The notes under the pieces: generated by a model | Seen by the model: only the letters and a program-made list of their open reading frames with translations | Told to the model about the DNA's origin: nothing | Database searches by the model: none | Shown here: piece after piece, positions 40,734-49,403 of the stretch | Layout of the letters: the number at the start of each line of letters is the position of its first letter | How positions within the stretch are numbered: the stretch's first letter is position 1 | Translations under genes and position numbers: made by a program | NCBI RefSeq assembly: GCF_030814215.1 | Contig: NZ_JAUSUT010000001.1 | Coordinates: 4,154,001-4,218,000 of the forward strand | From: Amycolatopsis thermophila | GTDB lineage: Bacteria > Actinomycetota > Actinomycetes > Mycobacteriales > Pseudonocardiaceae | DNA: 64,000 nucleotides | Reading direction: 5' to 3'

Positions 40734-42344
40734 TCAGCGTCCCGGCACCTTGCCCAGCACGCGAAGCCCCACGGTCATCCCGCGGGCCCAGATCTTCCCG
40801 GGCACCACGCGCGGCGGCCGCAGCCGCACGCCGCGCTGCACGGCGATCGACTGCACCTCGGTGTACTTCAGCAGCCCCTCGCGCCCGTTGCGCCGCCCGA
40901 CGCCGGATTCCTTCATCCCGCCCATGGGCAGCCCGACCGACCCGAACGTCGCCGCGTAGCCCTCGTTCACGTTGACCGTCCCGGCCTTCAGCCGCGACGC
41001 CACCGCCCAGCCGGCGGCCGTGCTCCCGGACCACACGCTCGCGTTCAGCCCGTACTCGGTGTCGTTCGCCTGCGCGATCGCCTCGTCCAGGTCCGTGTAG
41101 CCGTAGATCGCGACCACCGGCCCGAACGTCTCCTCGCGGTACAGCTTCACGTCCTCGCCGACATCCGTCAGCACCGTCGGCTCGTAGAACAGCGGCCCCA
41201 GATCGGGCCGGGCCCGCCCACCGGTCAGCACCGTGGCGCCCTTGGCGCGCGCGTCCTCGACGTGCGCACTCACCGCGGCCAGCTGCGCGGCATTGGTCAG
41301 TGAGCCCATGTCCGCGCCGTACCCGAGTTCCGCGCCCAGCTTCAGCGCCCGCGTCTTCGCCACGAACGCCTTCGTGAACTCTTCGCGGATGTTCTCGTGC
41401 ACGTAGATCCGCTCGACCGACACGCACAGCTGCCCCGCCGACGAGAAGCACGCGGTCACCGCCCCGGCCGCGGCCTTGGCGACGGGCGCGTCCGGCAGCA
41501 CGATCATCGGGTTCTTGCCGCCCAGCTCCAGCGAGTACCCGGTGAGCCGGCCGGCGACCTTCTCCGCGAGCGCCTTGCCGGTGGGGGTGGACCCGGTGAA
41601 GCACAGGTAGTCCGACTCCTCGACGATCGCGTCGCCGATGCGCGAACCCCGCCCCAGCACGATCCGCCACACCCCGGCGGGCAGGCCGGCCTCGGCGGCG
41701 AGTTCGTGCAGCCACAGCGCGGACAACGCGGTCTGGTTGTCCGGTTTCTGCACGACGGCGTTGCCGGCGGCGAGAGCGGGAAGCACGTCCATCGCGGTGA
41801 GGGCGAGCGGGTAGTTCCACGGCGAGATCACGCCGACGACGCCCTTCGGGTGCCGGATCTCGCCGGCCTTCGTCGCGATCGGGATGACCCCGGCGGCCCG
41901 GCGCGCGCCGAGGAACTTCGCGCTGTGCCTGCCGTAGTACCCGGCGACCAGCGCGGTGGCGCTGACCTCGTCGAACGCGTCGATGCGCGCCTTGCCCGCT
42001 TCGATCTGCACCAGGTTCAGGATCTCCTCCTGGCGGCGGAGGACGAGGTCGCCCAGCCGCTTGAGCACGCGCTGCCGCTCGGTGGCCGGGCGCGCGGCCC
42101 ACGCCTGCTGCGCCTCGCGGGCCTGCCGGAACACCGCGCGGACGTCGGCGTCGGTGGCCTGCGGCAGGGTCGCGGTCGGCAGGCCGGTGAACGGCGCGGT
42201 GATCTCGACCGGCGCGGAGTCCTGCCCGCCCTCGGCGCGACGGGCGAGGTGGGCGGCCCGGGCGGCGGTCGGCGCACCGACGATGCCGCCGACGGTGCCC
42301 GGCCCCGGGGACGCCTCGTCCGTGGACGCGGTGGTGCTGGTCAT
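40734..42344 (-). CDS. aldehyde dehydrogenase, succinate-semialdehyde dehydrogenase (GabD2-like)
   Basis: A 536-aa NAD(P)-dependent enzyme that oxidises an aldehyde to an acid. Catalytic Cys is in CFSSAGQLCVSVERI and catalytic Glu in ELGGKNPM. VISPWNYPLAL and GSTPTGKALAEK bind the cofactor. The length and features match mycobacterial GabD2-type SSADH; a 40-residue disordered N-terminus and a basic tail (RLRPPRVVPGKIWARGM) are additions. ATG 42344 follows AGGAGG. Its promoter region has a CATACC-GGC-GGTATG palindrome, so it is probably repressed by a TetR-type protein. Confidence 0.9.
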   Translation of the reverse strand: MTSTTASTDEASPGPGTVGGIVGAPTAARAAHLARRAEGGQDSAPVEITAPFTGLPTATLPQATDADVRAVFRQAREAQQAWAARPATERQRVLKRLGDLVLRRQEEILNLVQIEAGKARIDAFDEVSATALVAGYYGRHSAKFLGARRAAGVIPIATKAGEIRHPKGVVGVISPWNYPLALTAMDVLPALAAGNAVVQKPDNQTALSALWLHELAAEAGLPAGVWRIVLGRGSRIGDAIVEESDYLCFTGSTPTGKALAEKVAGRLTGYSLELGGKNPMIVLPDAPVAKAAAGAVTACFSSAGQLCVSVERIYVHENIREEFTKAFVAKTRALKLGAELGYGADMGSLTNAAQLAAVSAHVEDARAKGATVLTGGRARPDLGPLFYEPTVLTDVGEDVKLYREETFGPVVAIYGYTDLDEAIAQANDTEYGLNASVWSGSTAAGWAVASRLKAGTVNVNEGYAATFGSVGLPMGGMKESGVGRRNGREGLLKYTEVQSIAVQRGVRLRPPRVVPGKIWARGMTVGLRVLGKVPGR

Positions 42345-42387
42345 CGGCCCTCCTGACGGTGGTCGGCAACGTTACCGGCGAGTACAG

Positions 42388-42402
42388 CATACCGGCGGTA
42401 TG
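42388..42402. promoter_or_regulatory. TetR-type palindrome overlapping aldehyde dehydrogenase promoter
   Basis: CATACCGGCGGTATG, 6+3+6 perfect inverted repeat, 44 nt before the ATG. On the minus strand the right half contributes TATGCT, a possible -10, so binding would block transcription. Confidence 0.6.
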
Positions 42403-42417
42403 ACCGCGCACCCTTTC

Positions 42418-42427
42418 CGTTCGCGAA
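42418..42427. promoter_or_regulatory. GTTCGCGAAC palindrome
   Basis: A 10-bp perfect palindrome upstream of the aldehyde dehydrogenase -10. Could be an additional operator or chance. Confidence 0.3.
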
Positions 42428-42552
42428 CGTCACACCCGGAGATCCGTGCGTCTCACCAAGTGAGCGGCCGGCCCGGGCGAGGGCCGGGCCGGCCGCCGCC
42501 CGCGTCCGGCGCGGGATCCGATGCGCCGGGAGAAAGCCGCGTCGACCTGGGC

Positions 42553-43164
42553 TCAGCCCTCGATGTCACCCCGGTAGGCGGCCAGTGCCAACCGCTTCCA
42601 CTCCTCCAGCAGCTGCTTCCGCCGCGCGGGCGCGCCGCCCAGCTCGGCGTCCAGCGCGAGGCCGCGGGTGAAGTTCACCGTCAGCCAGAACAACGTCTCC
42701 AGGCGCTCGCGGGGCAGTTCCGGTGCGATGGTCTTGATCTGCGCGAGCGTCTCGCGCCCCAGCGCGCGGTCGACCGGCCGGATCGCCGCCCGCAGTGCGG
42801 GATCCGTCCGGGCCGCGATCCACAGCTCGGTCGCCGCCGTGGCGAGGGTGCCCGAATACCCGGCCCACAACAGGTCGATCGCCGCGGGGATGGCCGCCTC
42901 GCCGCGCGGCAGGTCCGCGAAGGACTCCGCCAGCGCCGCCATGCGCCGTGTCGTGAGATGCGCCACAGCGGCCGCCATCAGATCGGCCTTGTCCGCGAAG
43001 TGGTGCTGCGCCGCGCCCTTCGACACCCCGGCGCGGGCGCAGATTTCCTGCACCGACGTGCGGGCGTAACCGAGTTCGACCAGGCACTCGATGGTCGCGT
43101 CGAGCAGGGCCGTCCGGGTCTGCTCCCGGCGCTCGGCCTGCGTGCGGTGCCCCCGCGCGGTCAC
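42553..43164 (-). CDS. TetR-family transcriptional regulator
   Basis: A 203-aa regulator. The HTH is in TRTALLDATIECLVELGYARTSVQEICARAGVSKGAAQHHFADKADLMAA. The C-terminal ligand domain follows, with the TetR_C-like segment LFWLTVNFTRGLALDAELGG. GTG 43164 has GGGAGG upstream. It is divergent from the acyl-CoA dehydrogenase/racemase pair, separated by 93 bp with a GGATGTACATTCC element. It probably represses that pair in response to an acyl-CoA, as many such TetR proteins do; this is inference. Confidence 0.88.
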   Translation of the reverse strand: MTARGHRTQAERREQTRTALLDATIECLVELGYARTSVQEICARAGVSKGAAQHHFADKADLMAAAVAHLTTRRMAALAESFADLPRGEAAIPAAIDLLWAGYSGTLATAATELWIAARTDPALRAAIRPVDRALGRETLAQIKTIAPELPRERLETLFWLTVNFTRGLALDAELGGAPARRKQLLEEWKRLALAAYRGDIEG

Positions 43165-43191
43165 GTCGCCTCCCTTTACCGGCGCTGGTGC

Positions 43192-43206
43192 CGGATGTAC
43201 ATTCCA
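43192..43206. promoter_or_regulatory. operator candidate between TetR and acyl-CoA dehydrogenase genes
   Basis: The core ATGTACAT (43195-43202) within GGATGTACATTCC is palindromic. ACATTCC is repeated directly downstream at about 43217-43223. Confidence 0.5.
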
Positions 43207-43257
43207 GCCGGAACTTACATTCCGACCGTCATGTTTTCCACCCGCTGGAGGTCACCG

Positions 43258-44403
43258 ATGCCGTTGCCCGCACCGAAGAGCCCCTGGGCGCAGGACCTGG
43301 GCGAGTTCCGCGAGCTGGCCCGCTCGTTCTGCCAGAAGGAGCTCGTGCCGCACCAGGAGCGGTGGAACGAGCAGAAGTCCGTCGACCGCGAGCTGTGGAC
43401 GAAGGCGGGCGAGGTCGGGCTGCTCGCGATCTCCATCCCGGAGGAGTACGGCGGCGGTGGCGGCACGTTCGCCCACGAAGCCGTGCTGTACGAGGAGCAG
43501 GCCAAAAGCGGCGACGGTTCGTGGGGCGTGTCCGTCCACAACGGGATCGTGGCGCACTACCTGCTCAACTACGCCACCGAAGAGAAGAAGAAGGAGTGGC
43601 TGCCCAAGCTCGCCAGCGGCGAATGGGTCGGTGCGATCGGCATGACCGAGCCGGGCACCGGCTCCGACCTGCAGGGCATCAAGACCCGCGCGGTGCGCGA
43701 GGGCGACGAGTACGTCATCAACGGCGCCAAGACCTTCATCAGCAACGGCGGCATGGCCGACCTGGTCGTGCTGGCCTGCAAGACCGACCCGGACGCGGGC
43801 GCGGCCGGGGTGTCGCTGATCGTCGCCGAGACCAGCCGCGAGGGCTTCCGCCGCGGCCGCGTGCTCGACAAGGTCGGCCTCAAGGGCCAGGACACCGCCG
43901 AGCTGTTCTTCGACGACGTGCGCGTGCCCGCGGCGAACCTGCTCGGCGAGGAGGGGCAGGGCTTCATCCAGATGATGCAGCAGCTCCCGCAGGAGCGGCT
44001 GATCATCGCGGTCACCGCGGTCGCCGGCATGGAGGCCGCGATCGACCTCACCATCGAGTACACCAAGGGCCGCACCGCGTTCGGCCGCCCGGTCTACAAC
44101 TTCCAGAACAGCAAGTTCAAGCTCGCCGACGCGGCCACCGAGGCCGCGGTCGCGCGTGCCTTCCTCGACCAGTGCATCGAGCGGCACCTCAAGGGTGAGC
44201 TGGACGTGCAGGGCGCGGCGATGGTCAAGCTGTGGACCACCGAGCGGGCCAACAAGGTCGTCGACGACTGCGTCCAGCTGCACGGCGGCTACGGCTACAT
44301 GACCGAGTACCCGATCGCGCGCGCGTGGACCGATCTGCGCATCTCCCGCATCTTCGGCGGGACCAGCGAGATCATGCGCGAAGTCATCTCGCGGACGCTC
44401 TGA
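43258..44403 (+). CDS. acyl-CoA dehydrogenase
   Basis: A 381-aa FAD flavoenzyme. Typical motifs are AISIPEEYGGGG, AIGMTEPGTGSDLQGIKT, YVINGAKTFISNGGMADLVV, GRTAFGRPVYNFQNSKFKLAD and QLHGGYGYMTEYPIARAWTDLRISRIFGGTSEIMREVI. The usual MCAD catalytic Glu in YEGT is replaced (FGGT), so the base is probably elsewhere, as in isovaleryl- and long-chain enzymes. ATG 43258 has GGAGG 8 nt upstream. Its stop overlaps the next start (TGATG). Confidence 0.92.
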   Translation: MPLPAPKSPWAQDLGEFRELARSFCQKELVPHQERWNEQKSVDRELWTKAGEVGLLAISIPEEYGGGGGTFAHEAVLYEEQAKSGDGSWGVSVHNGIVAHYLLNYATEEKKKEWLPKLASGEWVGAIGMTEPGTGSDLQGIKTRAVREGDEYVINGAKTFISNGGMADLVVLACKTDPDAGAAGVSLIVAETSREGFRRGRVLDKVGLKGQDTAELFFDDVRVPAANLLGEEGQGFIQMMQQLPQERLIIAVTAVAGMEAAIDLTIEYTKGRTAFGRPVYNFQNSKFKLADAATEAAVARAFLDQCIERHLKGELDVQGAAMVKLWTTERANKVVDDCVQLHGGYGYMTEYPIARAWTDLRISRIFGGTSEIMREVISRTL

Positions 44404-45545
44404 TGGCGGGACCACTGAGCGGTCTGCGGGTCGTCGAGCTGGCCGGCCTGGCCCCGGCGCCGTTCGCCGGCACCCTGCTGGCCGACCTGGGCGCCGACGT
44501 GGTGCGTGTCGACCGGGCCAAGCCGGGGGCCGACGTCCTCGGCGTCCCCGCCGATCCGCTGATGCGCGGGCGCCGCACGATCGGCGTGGACACCAAGAAC
44601 CCCGACGGCGTCGAGGTCGTGCTGCGGCTCGCCGAACGCGCGGACGTGTTCATCGAGGGCTTCCGGCCGGGCGTCGCCGAGCGGATGGGGCTGGGGCCGG
44701 AGCAGGTGCGGGCGCGCAACCCGCGCCTGATCTACGGCCGGGTGACCGGCTGGGGCCAGGACGGGCCGCTGGCGTCGGCGGCCGGGCACGACATCAACTA
44801 CCTCAGCGTGGCGGGCGCGCTCGAACCGATCGGGCGGGCGGGGGAGCGACCGGTGCCGCCGCTCAACCTGGTCGGCGACTTCGCCGGCGGCGGCATGCTG
44901 CTCGCGCTGGGCGTCCTGGCCGCGCTGCACGAGCGCACCACGTCCGGCCAGGGGCAGGTCGTGGACGCGGCGATGGTCGACGGCGCGGCCCTGCTGATGA
45001 CGCAGCTGTTCGGGATGCGCTCGGCCGGGATGTGGCCCAACGAGCGGGGCGGCAACGTCCTCGACGGCGGGGCGCCGTTCTACGACACCTACGAGACCGC
45101 GGACGGCAGGTACGTCGCCGTCGGGGCGATCGAGATGCGGTTCTGGGGCGACCTCGTCAAGGTGCTCGACCTGGACCCGGCCGAGCTGCCGACGCACGTC
45201 GACGGGAACTCGTGGCCGCGGCTGCGGGAGATCCTGGCCGAGGCGATCGGCAAGCACACGCGGGACGAGCTGGTGGCGCGCGCCGAGGGCACGGACGCGT
45301 GCCTGACACCGGTGCTCAGCCCGTGGGAGGCGGCCGCGCACCCGCACAATGCCGCGCGGGGCACGTTCGTCGAGATCGGCGGAGTCGTCCAGCCCGCGCC
45401 GGCGCCCCGCTTCGACCGGACGCCGCCCGCGACACCGGAGCCACCCCACGAAAAGGGGGCGGACACCGAGGATGTCCTCGCCGAATTGGGGTACGACCCG
45501 GACGGGGTGGCGGCGCTCCGCGCGGCGGGGGTGATCGCCTCCTGA
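44403..45545 (+). CDS. alpha-methylacyl-CoA racemase / CaiB-BaiF family
   Basis: A 380-aa protein of the class III CoA-transferase fold. The start LSGLRVVELAGLAPAPFAGTLLADLGADVVRV and GHDINYLSVAGAL (His) with LNLVGDFAGGGMLLALG (Asp) give the catalytic His/Asp pair of the racemase subgroup rather than a CoA transferase. YETADGRYVAVGAIEMRFW is a further family segment. With the co-translated acyl-CoA dehydrogenase it would convert (R)- to (S)-2-methylacyl-CoA for oxidation of branched or sterol-derived chains. Confidence 0.9.
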   Translation: MAGPLSGLRVVELAGLAPAPFAGTLLADLGADVVRVDRAKPGADVLGVPADPLMRGRRTIGVDTKNPDGVEVVLRLAERADVFIEGFRPGVAERMGLGPEQVRARNPRLIYGRVTGWGQDGPLASAAGHDINYLSVAGALEPIGRAGERPVPPLNLVGDFAGGGMLLALGVLAALHERTTSGQGQVVDAAMVDGAALLMTQLFGMRSAGMWPNERGGNVLDGGAPFYDTYETADGRYVAVGAIEMRFWGDLVKVLDLDPAELPTHVDGNSWPRLREILAEAIGKHTRDELVARAEGTDACLTPVLSPWEAAAHPHNAARGTFVEIGGVVQPAPAPRFDRTPPATPEPPHEKGADTEDVLAELGYDPDGVAALRAAGVIAS

Positions 45546-45566
45546 CGTTCGCGGCGCAGATCGTTT

Positions 45567-45572
45567 AGAGTG
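45567..45572 (+). promoter_or_regulatory. possible -10 element before small membrane protein gene
   Basis: TAGAGT, a TANNNT hexamer within ATCGTTTAGAGTGGG, about 165 nt before ATG 45737. The long leader shows no recognised riboswitch. Confidence 0.35.
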
Positions 45573-45736
45573 GGACGGAGCCCGAACTGGGCACGCAGCG
45601 TCACCGCGTCCAGCCATCCGTGTGAAGGGGTGTCGAAAACGTCCCGGTGACGGCAGGATTGCCGTTGATCGGGGGCTTGCGGGGCAGAACGGCTCGTGGC
45701 ATACCGCGAGCGCAGCGGAGCGAGGGGAACGAGACC

Positions 45737-45904
45737 ATGTCGGCGAACACCAAGAAGATCGTCATCGTGGCCGTTGTCGCGCTCGTCCTGTTCTTCCTGA
45801 TCACGCGACCGACCGAATCCGCCGCGGTGGTGCGCGACGCGCTCGGCTGGCTGCGCGACGGCGCGGAAGCCATCGTCACGTTCGTCCGCAGCCTCTTCTC
45901 CTGA
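45737..45904 (+). CDS. small single-pass membrane protein
   Basis: A 55-aa protein. Residues 6-23 (KKIVIVAVVALVLFFLIT) form a transmembrane helix, and the tail DALGWLRDGAEAIVTFVRSLFS is amphipathic. ATG 45737 follows GAGGGGAACGAG. Such 50-60-aa proteins are common in actinobacteria and of unknown function. A 19-bp hairpin follows it. Confidence 0.75.
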   Translation: MSANTKKIVIVAVVALVLFFLITRPTESAAVVRDALGWLRDGAEAIVTFVRSLFS

Positions 45905-45911
45905 CCCCATC

Positions 45912-45955
45912 CGGCCACGGCCGGCACCGCCCGTGCGCGGTGCCGGCCGTGGCCG
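45912..45955 (+). terminator. 19-bp GC hairpin after small membrane protein gene
   Basis: Perfect stem (45912-45930 with 45937-45955, starting CGGCCACGGCCGG) and a 6-nt loop, 7 nt after the stop codon. No T-run. Confidence 0.7.
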
Positions 45956-46204
45956 TGCGCGTTCCCGCAGTCGCTACGTTCCGTCATGATTCTCCGCATC
46001 TGAGCGGCACTGTTCGACCATCTGGGTGGATTGGCGGGATTAACGCGCTGGTCGTCGAAATCCTTGCCCGGAACCTCTGGCGCGACGGCCCGAATTCCCC
46101 CTACGGTGCTCACATTGCGTGACCAGCCGGTTCTCGCCGGCGAAACGGTCAATCGCTTCGATCATCGCCGTGGTGGCTTTCAGTTGGGGCACGAGGAGGC
46201 AGGG

Positions 46205-46687
46205 ATGACCGGAGATCCCGGGGTGGATGCGGTGATTCGCCAGTGGGCGTCCGAGCTCGAGCGCACGCCCGAGGAAATGGAGGCCGACCGGATCGCCTCC
46301 GCCTGGCTCGCCGAACTGCCGCAGCAACCACCAGGGATTCCCGGCCAGCGCGAGCGCGCCGGCACGCGCACGTGGAAGCCGGTGGAGTCGGCCGATCCGG
46401 ACTACCTGGACGCCATGCGCGAGCGGCTCCCCGAGGTTCCGCTGGAGCTGCTGGTCGCCGCCGCCGGCTGGTGGCAGATGATCGGCGACCTGGAGGAGGC
46501 CAAGGCCTGGTGGGACGCGGGCATCAGCCCGATCGACCAGCGGGCGCTGGACTACCGGCTGGCGGGGCTCACGCCGTCGGACCTGTCCCGCCGTCTCGGC
46601 CCGATGACCGTCCTGCAGCACCTGCGCCGCGGCAGTGCCCCGGCGTGGTGCGTGGCCCGGCTCGCGAGGCAGCAGCGCGCCGGCTGA
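46205..46687 (+). CDS. hypothetical protein
   Basis: A 160-aa protein not recognised. ATG 46205 has GAGGAGG close upstream. Mostly helical and acidic at the start (DAVIRQWASELERTPEEMEADRIASAWLAEL), with WKPVESADPDYLDAMRERLPEVPLELLVAAAGWWQMIGDLEEAKAWW in the middle. No transmembrane or metal motif. It lies alone in an otherwise gene-poor stretch (45905-46204 contains only a hairpin, a TACGGT -10 like site and a GCCGG inverted pair). Confidence 0.6.
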   Translation: MTGDPGVDAVIRQWASELERTPEEMEADRIASAWLAELPQQPPGIPGQRERAGTRTWKPVESADPDYLDAMRERLPEVPLELLVAAAGWWQMIGDLEEAKAWWDAGISPIDQRALDYRLAGLTPSDLSRRLGPMTVLQHLRRGSAPAWCVARLARQQRAG

Positions 46688-46815
46688 CCGTCGTGGCCGC
46701 GTAACGTCAGGAAACGCGGCCTCGTTGGTCAGGTGAGGCACGGTTAGCGCTCGCTTGACGCCCACGCACCTATCGTCGGCGCCGTCAGGCGCGACGTCGG
46801 TGGGAGGCAAGGTCC

Positions 46816-47709
46816 TTGGACACGGAGCAGATCGAGCACGACCCTGCGGACGTGTCCACCGAGGACGACACCGCCGACGCGCGGTCCGCCCGCCGGCGGA
46901 TCGCCCCGGCGGTGCTCGGCCGGCTCGCGGTGGTGGTGGCCGTGCTGGCCGCGGCGGCCGGCGGGATCTGGTCGACCAGCGCGGTCACCCGGCCCGGCCC
47001 GACCGCGACCACCACCGAGATCCCGGACCTCGACAACGCGGCCGCCCAGGTCGAACCCGGCACGGCCGCGCCGGTCAACGCGACCGTCGAGGGCACGCCG
47101 GTGGCCCAGACCAGGCCGCAGGCCCAGCCGCAGCAGTCCGGTGGTGGTGCGGACCTGCTGTCGAAGTGGGCGGACCAGGTGGCCGACGTCACCGGCATCC
47201 CGGCCCGCGCGCTCGTCGCGTACGGCAACGCCGAGCTCGAGATCCGCGCCACCCAGCCGAAGTGCCGCATCTCGTGGGCCACGCTCGCCGGCATCGGGCG
47301 CGTGGAGTCCAACCACGGCCAGTACGGCGGCGCCGTGCTGCAGGCCAACGGGCTGCCGTCGAAGGCGATCGTCGGCGTCCCGCTGGACGGCTCGCCCGGC
47401 GTCCGCGCCATCGGCGACAGCGACGGCGGCCGGTTCGACGGGGACCCGGCCTACGACCGGGCGGTCGGGCCGATGCAGTTCCTGCCCAGCACCTGGGCCC
47501 GCTACGGCGGCGGGTACAACCCGCAGCAGATCGACGCCGCCGCGCTCGCCGCGGCGAAGTACCTGTGCACCGGAGGCCGGGACATGGCCACCGCGAGCGG
47601 CTGGTGGGCCGGGATCTTGTCCTACAACAACTCGGTCGACTACGCGCAGAAGGTGTTCGGCCTGGCCGACGCCTACGCCAAGGCCGCCCAGGTCGTCAAG
47701 GTCTCCTGA
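46816..47709 (+). CDS. membrane-anchored lytic transglycosylase
   Basis: A 297-aa protein starting at TTG 46816, with GGGAGG 8 nt upstream. Residues 1-30 are cytoplasmic and acidic, 35-55 a transmembrane helix (LAVVVAVLAAAAGGIW), followed by a Pro/Gln/Ala linker (residues 60-115). The SLT_2-type domain contains TLAGIGRVESNHGQYG with the catalytic Glu, GPMQFLPSTWARY and WAGILSYNNS. It cleaves peptidoglycan outside the membrane. Homologues are common in mycobacteria and Amycolatopsis. Confidence 0.87.
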   Translation: MDTEQIEHDPADVSTEDDTADARSARRRIAPAVLGRLAVVVAVLAAAAGGIWSTSAVTRPGPTATTTEIPDLDNAAAQVEPGTAAPVNATVEGTPVAQTRPQAQPQQSGGGADLLSKWADQVADVTGIPARALVAYGNAELEIRATQPKCRISWATLAGIGRVESNHGQYGGAVLQANGLPSKAIVGVPLDGSPGVRAIGDSDGGRFDGDPAYDRAVGPMQFLPSTWARYGGGYNPQQIDAAALAAAKYLCTGGRDMATASGWWAGILSYNNSVDYAQKVFGLADAYAKAAQVVKVS

Positions 47710-47720
47710 CCCGCGAGTGC

Positions 47721-47732
47721 TAGCGTCGTGGG
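47721..47732 (+). promoter_or_regulatory. leaderless -10 element
   Basis: TAGCGT (47721-47726), 6 nt, GTG 47733. Confidence 0.5.
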
Positions 47733-48134
47733 GTGCCCACGGGTTTGTTCACGCCGCGCCGCATCGCGATCGGCGTCCTGTGTGTCGCCGCGTTCGCGGT
47801 GTGCTGCGGGCTGGCCTGGTGGCAGTGGAACCGGTTCGAATCGGCGAGCGGCACGTTCCAGAACCTGGGGTACGTGCTGCAGTGGCCGCTGTTCGGGGTG
47901 TTCCCGGCGTTCATGGTGTGGCGGATCGTGAAGCTGCGCCGGGAGGCCGCCGAGGAGGACGCCGCCGAGTCGGGGCAGCGCGCGGAGTGGGGCGGCAAGC
48001 CGGTGAGCTCGGTGCCCGCGCCGCGGCCGCCGGTCCCGCGCCGCGTCCCGATCGACGACGGCGACGAGGAGCTCGCCGCCTACAACCGGTACCTGGCCGA
48101 GCTGCACGCTCGTGACCAGCAGCGCGAGAGCTAG
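47733..48134 (+). CDS. two-helix membrane protein (conserved actinobacterial)
   Basis: A 133-aa protein. Two hydrophobic segments, residues 11-28 (IAIGVLCVAAFAVCCGLA) and 45-65 (GYVLQWPLFGVFPAFMVWRIV). The Arg-rich loop KLRREAAEE is followed by an acidic tail with LAAYNRYLAELHARD. I know similar proteins next to DUF3817 genes in mycobacteria, with no established function. The GTG follows TAGCGT by 6 nt, so it is probably leaderless. Confidence 0.75.
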   Translation: MPTGLFTPRRIAIGVLCVAAFAVCCGLAWWQWNRFESASGTFQNLGYVLQWPLFGVFPAFMVWRIVKLRREAAEEDAAESGQRAEWGGKPVSSVPAPRPPVPRRVPIDDGDEELAAYNRYLAELHARDQQRES

Positions 48135-48146
48135 AAAGGCAGATCG

Positions 48147-48503
48147 ATGGTGGACACCGACGAACGCGAAGGCGCCCCGGCCACGAAGGCCACGCCGGTC
48201 CTGCGGGGGCCGCTGCTGCGCTACCGCGCGCTGGCCTACGCCACCGGTGTCGCGCTGCTGCTGCTGACGGCGGCCTTCATCCTCAAGTACGGGTTCGACT
48301 CCGTCGGGATGATGAGCTGGGCGGGTGTCACCCACGGCGTGTTCTACATGGTCTACCTGGTGTTCGCGGTGGACCTCGCGCTGAAGGCCCGGTGGTCGAT
48401 CAAGGGCACGATCCTGGTGCTGCTCGCCGGGACCATCCCGTTCCTGTCGTTCGTGGCCGAGCGCGCGGTGACGCACCGCGTCCGGGCGGGCCGCAAGCTC
48501 TGA
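48147..48503 (+). CDS. DUF3817 integral membrane protein
   Basis: A 118-aa protein with GPLLRYRALAYATGVALLLLTAAFILKY, SWAGVTHGVFYMVYLVFAVDLALKARWS and TILVLLAGTIPFLSFVAERAV, three transmembrane helices of the DUF3817 family. Twelve nt after the preceding gene, so one operon. AGAAAGGC is a plausible ribosome site before ATG 48147. Confidence 0.87.
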   Translation: MVDTDEREGAPATKATPVLRGPLLRYRALAYATGVALLLLTAAFILKYGFDSVGMMSWAGVTHGVFYMVYLVFAVDLALKARWSIKGTILVLLAGTIPFLSFVAERAVTHRVRAGRKL

Positions 48504-48563
48504 CGAGCTGTCCCCTCGCCGGACGCGGCGCCGTGCGCCGGCGCAGCCGGGCACCGGTTGCGA

Positions 48564-49403
48564 TCAGTGGCGCAGGCTGAACGGCACCACCGTCGACCCG
48601 TGCAGGGTGGCCGCGTCCAGCGTCGCCGGCGTGAAGCCGGCCAGGTGGGACGTCATCAGGCCGACCGGATCGGGGACGGGGTCCAGCCGGCCGGACAGGA
48701 ACGCCCACTCGTGCTCGTCCGAGCCGAAGTACACCGGCGTGGCGAACACCTCGCCGAACCGCCGCCACGCGACGCGCAACGTGTCGTTGCGCCACAGCGT
48801 CGGGCAACCGCCCTGGCAGCAAACCACGCCGCCCGGCGCGAGCAGCCCGGCGCACCGCCTCAGGAACTCCGCCCCGTACAGCCGGTTGTGCTGGGCCTCG
48901 GCGTCGAAGTTCTCGTCCGGCAGGTCGATCACCACCACGTCGTACCCGCCCGGCGACGCCGACACGAACGAGAACCCGTCCTCGTAGTGCACCCGCACCG
49001 GGCCCTCGCCCCGCTCGGCCGCGTCCAGCTCCGCCGCCGTGTACCCGTAGGGCAGTAGCGACGCGCACGTCCGCACCGCCACCCGGTCGATGTCGACGTG
49101 GTCCACCACCTCGGCACCGAACGCCACGGCCAGCTGGCTGGCCACCCCCTCGCTGGACCCGATGATCAGCACCCGCCGCACCTGGGCGGCCAGCAGCATC
49201 GCCGGCACCATCAGCGCCTCGTGGTAGACGAGCTGGCTCGCCTCCGTGCTCTGCCGCTCGTCGTCGCAGAACAGGGACACACCCTGCGACGTCCGGCCGA
49301 TCAGCATCCGCTGGAACCCGGTGTGCTCGTCGAACAGCACCTCCGACACGTCCCACACCCGGGTCAGCCCCGGGCCGAGGGGCTCAACGATCTGCCGTGA
49401 CAT
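48564..49403 (-). CDS. speE: spermidine synthase (polyamine aminopropyltransferase)
   Basis: A 279-aa enzyme moving the aminopropyl group of decarboxylated SAM to putrescine. SAM-fold motifs are VLIIGSSEGVASQLAV, VDHVDIDRVAV, VRVHYEDGFSFV and YDVVVIDLPDE. GGxEG of canonical SpeE is GSSEG here, and the DxPxE catalytic loop is DLPDE. The N-terminal beta-region is HTGFQRMLIGRTSQGVSLFCDDERQSTEASQLVYHEALM. ATG 49403 overlaps the SpeD end by 20 bp. It is the last gene of the symporter/polyamine operon. Confidence 0.85.
   Translation of the reverse strand: MSRQIVEPLGPGLTRVWDVSEVLFDEHTGFQRMLIGRTSQGVSLFCDDERQSTEASQLVYHEALMVPAMLLAAQVRRVLIIGSSEGVASQLAVAFGAEVVDHVDIDRVAVRTCASLLPYGYTAAELDAAERGEGPVRVHYEDGFSFVSASPGGYDVVVIDLPDENFDAEAQHNRLYGAEFLRRCAGLLAPGGVVCCQGGCPTLWRNDTLRVAWRRFGEVFATPVYFGSDEHEWAFLSGRLDPVPDPVGLMTSHLAGFTPATLDAATLHGSTVVPFSLRH

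Noticed and set aside
40734-42411. longer aldehyde dehydrogenase frame extending upstream of ATG 42344
   Set aside because: That frame differs from the one with dehydrogenase motifs; ATG 42344 has AGGAGG.
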